DNA of 52,452 nt from assembly GCA_900314685.1 (NCBI GenBank), contig OMWE01000017.1:1-52452 (forward strand), written 5' to 3'. Shown piece by piece: positions 48,341 to 52,452 of the stretch. Below the pieces are notes generated by a model. The model searched no databases and had not been told where the DNA came from. It was given only the letters and a program-made list of their open reading frames with translations. The stretch's first letter is position 1; every line of letters starts with the position of its first letter. The position numbers were made by a program, and so were the translations under genes. Source of the DNA: an uncultured Actinomycetes bacterium (GTDB lineage Bacteria > Actinomycetota > Coriobacteriia > Coriobacteriales > Atopobiaceae).

Positions 48341-49100
48341 GATGCGCCTACAGCGCTTCCTCGCGCGGGCCGGCGTAGTGAGCCGCCGCAAGGCCGAGCC
48401 GTTGATCGTGGCCGGCCGCGTGTGCGTGAACGGGACGCCCGCGACCGAGCTCGGGACCAAGGTCGACCCGGACCGGGACACGGTGACGCTCGACGGCGAG
48501 CCCATCTCTTTGCTCGCGGAGGAAAACGCCTACGTGATGCTCTACAAGCCGCGCGGGTACGAGTCGGCCATGAGCGGCCCGGGCCGGCGCCCCTATGCGG
48601 GCGAGCTCGTCCCGACGGACCGCTATCCGGGGCTCTTCCATGTCGGCCGGCTCGACTGGGACACGACGGGACTGCTCCTCTTCACGACCGATGGCGAGGT
48701 GGGCCATGCGCTCACGCACCCGTCGCACGAGGTCGACAAGCACTACGTCGCCCTGGTCAGGGGCGTGCCGAGTCGCCGCGAGCTCGAGGTGCTGCGCCGC
48801 GGCCTGCGCATCGACAAGGACGTGGCGGCCCCGGCGGAGGGCACGGTGCTCGACGCCGATGACCCGGCCTGCCGCCCCGTGATCCCCGAAGGGCTGCCCT
48901 ACGGCTGCTCCGTGGTGGGGCTGACGATACACGAGGGCAAGAAACACGAGGTCAAGCGCCTGCTCGGTGCGGTCGGTCACAAGGTGATCCGCCTGCATCG
49001 CGACAAGTTCGGCCCGCTCGTGCTGTGCGACGTCGCGCCGGGGGCATGGCGCGACCTGACGGCGGACGAGGTGCGGGCCGTGAGGGAGGCGGCACGATGA
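48333..49100 (+). CDS. rluB: RluB-type 23S rRNA pseudouridine synthase
   Basis: Modifies a uridine of 23S rRNA. The 255-residue protein has an N-terminal S4 domain (MRLQRFLARAGVVSRRKAEPLIVAGRVCVNG) and the RsuA-family catalytic core GRLDWDTTGLLLFTTDGE with catalytic Asp, then EGKKHEVKRLLGAVGHKVIRLHRDKFGPL. ATG at 48333 gives the family N-terminus; an alternative ATG lies 9 bases later. Coupled to scpB and, by ATGA, to the next gene. Assignment between RluB and RsuA follows the 23S-type length and neighbours. Confidence 0.9.
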   Translation: MSEMRLQRFLARAGVVSRRKAEPLIVAGRVCVNGTPATELGTKVDPDRDTVTLDGEPISLLAEENAYVMLYKPRGYESAMSGPGRRPYAGELVPTDRYPGLFHVGRLDWDTTGLLLFTTDGEVGHALTHPSHEVDKHYVALVRGVPSRRELEVLRRGLRIDKDVAAPAEGTVLDADDPACRPVIPEGLPYGCSVVGLTIHEGKKHEVKRLLGAVGHKVIRLHRDKFGPLVLCDVAPGAWRDLTADEVRAVREAAR

Positions 49101-49786
49101 GTGACAGGCAGCGCATATTGGTGATGCGGCACCCGCAGACCGTGGCGAACATCGACCACGTGCTCTCCGGCCGCAGCGACGTGGACCTCACGGAGGAGGG
49201 CGTGCGCCAGCTGTTCCGCGCGGCGCAGGCGGTGACCGCATGGCGGCCCGACCGTATCTGGGTGAGTCCGCTCTCGCGCTGCAAGGCGATCGGCGAGGAG
49301 GCGGCCAACGCCCTCGGCATACCGTGCGAGGTGCACCCCAATCTGGCCGAGATCGAGTTCGGGCCCGTGCAGGGGATGACGGCGGAGGAGCTGCGCAGGC
49401 ACGGGTACGACTTTCCGTGGAGGCTCGACGAGCGGGGGCGCTCCGTCTGCCCCGCGGGTTCCGAGTCGTTCGAGGAGCTGATCGCGCGCGCCGGACGGCT
49501 GCTCGACGAGCTGCGTCCGCTCGAGGGCCGCACCGCCTGCGTCACGCACGGCGGCTTCACGCGCGGCCTGCTCGCCGCCGTGATGGGCACGCCGCTCACG
49601 ACCTTTTGGAACGTCCGCCTGCCCAACGTGAGCTCACAGGTACTGACCTGCGACGGGCAGACGTTCACGCTCGCCGGGCTCGCCCTGGCGCCGGAGGAGG
49701 TCGTGCGGCGCACGGAGCATCCCGAGCTGCTCGGAATCGACACGACCGCCGCGAGCGAGCTGGGCGCAGCTGTGCCGCTGCCCTGA
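49097..49786 (+). CDS. Histidine phosphatase superfamily (phosphoglycerate mutase-like) protein
   Basis: Member of the RHG phosphatase family. The 229-residue protein begins MSDRQRILVMRHPQTVANI; the usual RHG motif reads RHP here. The second conserved region is SPLSRCKAIGEEAA, and CVTHGGFTRGLLA supplies the later active-site His. Position between rluB and cmk gives no clue to the substrate; an alpha-ribazole phosphatase or a general sugar-phosphate phosphatase are possible. ATGA overlap with rluB fixes the start at 49097. Confidence 0.85.
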   Translation: MSDRQRILVMRHPQTVANIDHVLSGRSDVDLTEEGVRQLFRAAQAVTAWRPDRIWVSPLSRCKAIGEEAANALGIPCEVHPNLAEIEFGPVQGMTAEELRRHGYDFPWRLDERGRSVCPAGSESFEELIARAGRLLDELRPLEGRTACVTHGGFTRGLLAAVMGTPLTTFWNVRLPNVSSQVLTCDGQTFTLAGLALAPEEVVRRTEHPELLGIDTTAASELGAAVPLP

Positions 49787-49886
49787 GCCGTATCAGTGCG
49801 GGCCGCGGCAGCAGGGGCGCATTGCAGGTAGAATGGTATTTGGAACCGCCGGCGTGCGGAATGCCGGCGCAGCGAAAGGAAACATC

Positions 49887-50594
49887 ATGAGGGTTGCCAT
49901 CGACGGTCCGGCTGGCTCGGGCAAATCTACCGTCGCCCGTGCGATTGCCGAGCGCGCGGACGTCACCTATCTGGACACCGGCGCCATGTACCGTGCCGTG
50001 ACCTGCAAATGCCTGGCCGACGGCGTGCCCGTGGACGACGCGGACCGCGTGGCGCAGATCGCCCGCGCGATCGACATCCGCTTCGGTCAGGACCACCGCG
50101 GACAGACCGTGTGCGCGGACGGCGCGGACGTGACCGCCGCCATCCGCACCGCCGCGGTCGACCGCAACGTCTCAGCCGTCTCCGCCATCCCTGCCGTGCG
50201 CGAGGCCATGGTCGAGCGCCAGCGCAAGCTCGGCGCCGAGGGCGACGTGGTCGCCGAGGGCCGCGATATCGGTACGGTCGTCTTCCCGGATGCCGAGGTC
50301 AAGGTGTTCCTGACGGCCGACCCGGCCGCGCGCGCCCACCGCCGTGCCGTGCAGCGCGGGGGCGGCGATGCGGCCGTCGACGCCCATGCGACCGCAGACG
50401 CCGAGGAGGAGAAGAAGGTCCTGGACGACCTGATCCGCCGCGACCGGCTCGATTCCACCCGCGAGGTCGCGCCGCTGCGCCCCGCCGAGGACGCCGTGCA
50501 CATCGACTCCTCCGACCTGACGCTCGACCAGGTCGTCGACCGGGTCATGGGGCTCATCGAGGCGGCACGCGCAAAGGAGCGCACGCATGCCTGA
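49887..50594 (+). CDS. cmk: Cytidylate kinase
   Basis: Phosphorylates CMP and dCMP. The 235-residue protein has the P-loop DGPAGSGKST at residues 6-15, YLDTGAMYRAVT, VAEGRDIGTVVFP and RDRLDSTREVAPLRPAEDAV, the sequential signatures of bacterial Cmk. ATG at 49887 follows GAAAGGA. It overlaps plsC by 8 bases. A TAGAAT near 49829 could be a -10 box. Confidence 0.95.
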   Translation: MRVAIDGPAGSGKSTVARAIAERADVTYLDTGAMYRAVTCKCLADGVPVDDADRVAQIARAIDIRFGQDHRGQTVCADGADVTAAIRTAAVDRNVSAVSAIPAVREAMVERQRKLGAEGDVVAEGRDIGTVVFPDAEVKVFLTADPAARAHRRAVQRGGGDAAVDAHATADAEEEKKVLDDLIRRDRLDSTREVAPLRPAEDAVHIDSSDLTLDQVVDRVMGLIEAARAKERTHA

Positions 50595-51429
50595 CGCGAC
50601 GGCCGAAAAGCAAAAAGAAGCGAGCAAGCAGGCGGTACCGCACGTGAGCAAAGCTGACGGCAAGGCCGAGGGTGAGTCGGGCTCGGGCAAGATGCGCGCC
50701 TGGCGCGGCTGCACTTACGACGACTACCGCGACCACGCGATGCGCGACTACCCGCTGCCATCACGCATGGCCTTGGGCTTTGTCGTTGCCGTCGTGTGGG
50801 TCTTCACCAAGATCGTATGGCCGTGGCGGATCGATGGCGGCGAGAAGCTCTGGGGAGATCGCCGCGAGGGAGAGCCCGGGCGGATGATCGTGATGAACCA
50901 CGTCTCGATGTTCGAGCCGGTGGCCATGTACGTAGCCATGTACTTCCACGGCCTGCGCTGCCGCTTCATATACAAGAGCGAGTTCGACAAGATCGGCATC
51001 CTCTCGTGGCTGCTGTCGCGTGCGGGCGCCATCCCCGTGGAGCGCGGGACCGCCGACCTCAAGGCGGTGCGCCGAGCGGAGCGGGCGCTCAAGCGGGGCG
51101 AGTACGTGCTCGTCTACCCGGAGGGTACACGTATCCGCACGGACGACCAGGAGGTCACGATCCACGGGGGCTTTGCGCTGATGGCGCAGATGGGGCGCGC
51201 AGCCGTGCAGCCCGCCGCCGTCGTGGGCGCGCGCGACATCACGCCCGCCGGTACGCACTGGAAGCGGCTCTTTTGGCGTGTCTTCCTCAAGGTCGGCGAC
51301 CCCATCACGTTCGACGAGCTCGACGTCAAGGGTCGCAAGGCCAAGGTCGCCGCGATGGAGAAGCTCGCGATGGAGCGCGTGTACGCCCTGCGCGACGAGC
51401 TCCGTGCCGAGCACCCGGGCAAAAATTAA
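50587..51429 (+). CDS. plsC: 1-acyl-sn-glycerol-3-phosphate acyltransferase
   Basis: Transfers an acyl group to lysophosphatidic acid at the membrane. The 280-residue protein has a hydrophilic N-terminus of about 60 residues, one hydrophobic stretch (FVVAVVWVFTKIVWPW), and PlsC motifs NHVSMFEP, YKSEFDKIGILSWLL, VERGTADLKAV and YPEGTR. The first motif reads HX4E where most members have HX4D. It starts inside the end of cmk. The cmk-plsC-ispH-der order is common in related bacteria. Confidence 0.9.
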   Translation: MPDATAEKQKEASKQAVPHVSKADGKAEGESGSGKMRAWRGCTYDDYRDHAMRDYPLPSRMALGFVVAVVWVFTKIVWPWRIDGGEKLWGDRREGEPGRMIVMNHVSMFEPVAMYVAMYFHGLRCRFIYKSEFDKIGILSWLLSRAGAIPVERGTADLKAVRRAERALKRGEYVLVYPEGTRIRTDDQEVTIHGGFALMAQMGRAAVQPAAVVGARDITPAGTHWKRLFWRVFLKVGDPITFDELDVKGRKAKVAAMEKLAMERVYALRDELRAEHPGKN

Positions 51430-51443
51430 CCCAAGGAGTACCT

Positions 51444-52292
51444 ATGGCAGAGATACGCGTGGCCGACGAGGCGGGAGCCTGCTACGGCGTGCAGCGCGCG
51501 CTGGACATGGTGCGCGAGGCCGCCGCGGCGGCGCCGGGCGCCGTGAGGACGCTGGGCCCGCTCATCCACAACCCGACGGTCGTGTCGGACCTGGGGGCGC
51601 AGGGCGTCGAGGTCGTCGAGTCGCCCGAGCGTGCCGCGGGCAAGACGCTCGTCTTGCGCACCCATGGCGTGACGCCCGAGGTCGAGGATGCGGCACGCGC
51701 GGCATGCCCCCAGGTCATCGATGCCACCTGCCCCTTTGTCAAGCGCGCGCACAACGCGGCGGAGCAGCTCACCCGCGAGGGCTACCAGGTCATCGTCGTG
51801 GGCGAGGCGGGGCATCCCGAGGTCGAGGGCACAGTCGGACATGCGCTCGAGGCGATCGTGGTCGGCAGCGCCGCGGAGCTCGATGACGTGCAGATCGCGC
51901 GCCGTGTGGGCGTCGTAGTCCAGACCACCATGCGCAAGGCGATCCTGCAGGAGGTCGTCGACGCGCTGATCGGCCGGGCAGAGGAGGTCCGCCTGATCGA
52001 CACGATCTGCAAGGCGACCTCGGATCGACAGCGCGCTGCCGCGGCGCTCGCCGGGGAGGCCGACGTGATGGTCGTGATCGGCGGCCGCAACTCTGCCAAC
52101 ACGACGAGGCTCGCCGAGATCTGCCGGGCCGCCTGCCCGCGGACGCACCATGTGGAGGGGGCGGACGAGCTCGACGCGGTGTGGTTCGACGGAGCGCGCC
52201 TCATCGGCGTCACCGCAGGCGCATCGACCCCGCAGGACCAGATTGCGGCCGTGTGCGCGCGTATCAAGGAACAGAGCAAGACAGACGCCTAG
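51444..52292 (+). CDS. ispH: 4-hydroxy-3-methylbut-2-enyl diphosphate reductase
   Basis: Last enzyme of the MEP isoprenoid pathway, making IPP and DMAPP with a [4Fe-4S] cluster. The 282-residue protein has the three cluster cysteines in GACYGVQRAL, DATCPFV and DTICKATSDRQ, and the HGVTPEVEDAA and GHPEVEGTVGHA segments around the active site. ATG at 51444 follows AAGGAG. It is followed by a 106-base gap and the start of der. Confidence 0.95.
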   Translation: MAEIRVADEAGACYGVQRALDMVREAAAAAPGAVRTLGPLIHNPTVVSDLGAQGVEVVESPERAAGKTLVLRTHGVTPEVEDAARAACPQVIDATCPFVKRAHNAAEQLTREGYQVIVVGEAGHPEVEGTVGHALEAIVVGSAAELDDVQIARRVGVVVQTTMRKAILQEVVDALIGRAEEVRLIDTICKATSDRQRAAAALAGEADVMVVIGGRNSANTTRLAEICRAACPRTHHVEGADELDAVWFDGARLIGVTAGASTPQDQIAAVCARIKEQSKTDA

Positions 52293-52398
52293 CATTGTCC
52301 GCAGCACCCGAATCCGGCTCAGGAGAGGTTCTGCACTCAGCGTGAACCGACCAGACCTGGGGTAGACTCAAGGTGTCGTTTCTTATAAAGGAGTACGT

Positions 52399-52452
52399 AT
52401 GGCAAAACCTATCGTCGCCGTCGTCGGGCGACCCAACGTGGGCAAGTCGACG
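52399..52452 (+). CDS. der: GTPase Der, N-terminal fragment (3' end outside window)
   Basis: Ribosome-assembly GTPase with two G domains. Only 18 codons are visible, but MAKPIVAVVGRPNVGKST is the Der N-terminus including its first P-loop. ATG at 52399 follows AAAGGAG. A TAGACT at 52363-52368 may be the -10 box of its promoter. The rest is cut off by the window edge. Confidence 0.9.
   Translation, partial: MAKPIVAVVGRPNVGKST

Overview
The window is one contiguous piece of a high-GC actinobacterial chromosome, most likely from class Coriobacteriia (Collinsella/Olsenella/Atopobium-like). The pointers are an actinobacterial integration host factor gene (mihF) followed by gmk-rpoZ, together with genes of a more Firmicutes-like type: class 1B dihydroorotate dehydrogenase (pyrK-pyrD), the long GalT2-type uridylyltransferase, a lactose/cellobiose PTS IIB protein and a directly adjacent serC-serA pair. 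The genus cannot be fixed from the sequence. Coding density is high, most genes lie on the + strand, and many neighbours overlap by 4 to 17 bases. No rRNA, insertion sequence, prophage or CRISPR array is visible. Both ends cut genes: infB on the left and der on the right.

Layout. 1-8.6 kb: translation and replication core (infB, rbfA, nrnA-like DHH phosphoesterase, truB, ribF, dnaG, rpoD), closed by an intrinsic terminator. 8.8-13.4 kb: serine synthesis (serC-serA), tRNA-Asn, an orphan PTS IIB gene on the minus strand, dCMP deaminase and LarE. 13.5-21.7 kb: an accessory sugar region. A 513-residue uncharacterised GT-B-like protein is divergent from a TetR regulator and a GPH-family sugar transporter, with four copies of a 17-bp palindrome between them. 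An alpha-galactosidase, galK and galT follow. 21.7-28.1 kb: pyrimidine synthesis in two blocks, pyrR-pyrB-pyrC behind an attenuator whose antiterminator and terminator can be read from the sequence, then pyrK-pyrD-pyrF-pyrE behind a separate candidate promoter. A long imperfect hairpin lies between the blocks. 28.3-30.9 kb: mihF, gmk, rpoZ, thiI. 31-35.5 kb: DNA-uptake genes comEA and comEC, then holA. 35.5-39.8 kb: rpsT (minus), lepA (plus), an Abi/HEPN-type protein (minus) with a 14-bp tandem repeat upstream, and a PHP-family phosphatase (minus). 40-52.4 kb: dus, hemW, a CPBP membrane protease, an ABC-F protein, an M50 protease, scpA-scpB, an RluB-type pseudouridine synthase, a histidine phosphatase, cmk, plsC, ispH and the start of der.

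How the parts work together. The galactose cluster reads as uptake of a glycoside by the GPH transporter, cytoplasmic removal of alpha-galactose by a GH36 enzyme without a signal peptide, and entry through GalK and GalT; no galE is present. The pyr genes cover every step from carbamoyl phosphate to UMP, but carAB is absent. The best candidates for something undescribed are the TetR/four-palindrome/GT-B-like locus, the long hairpin between pyrC and pyrK, the repeat-rich leader of comEA, and the HEPN gene with its upstream 14-bp repeat. All family assignments come from motifs read by eye, without database searches.
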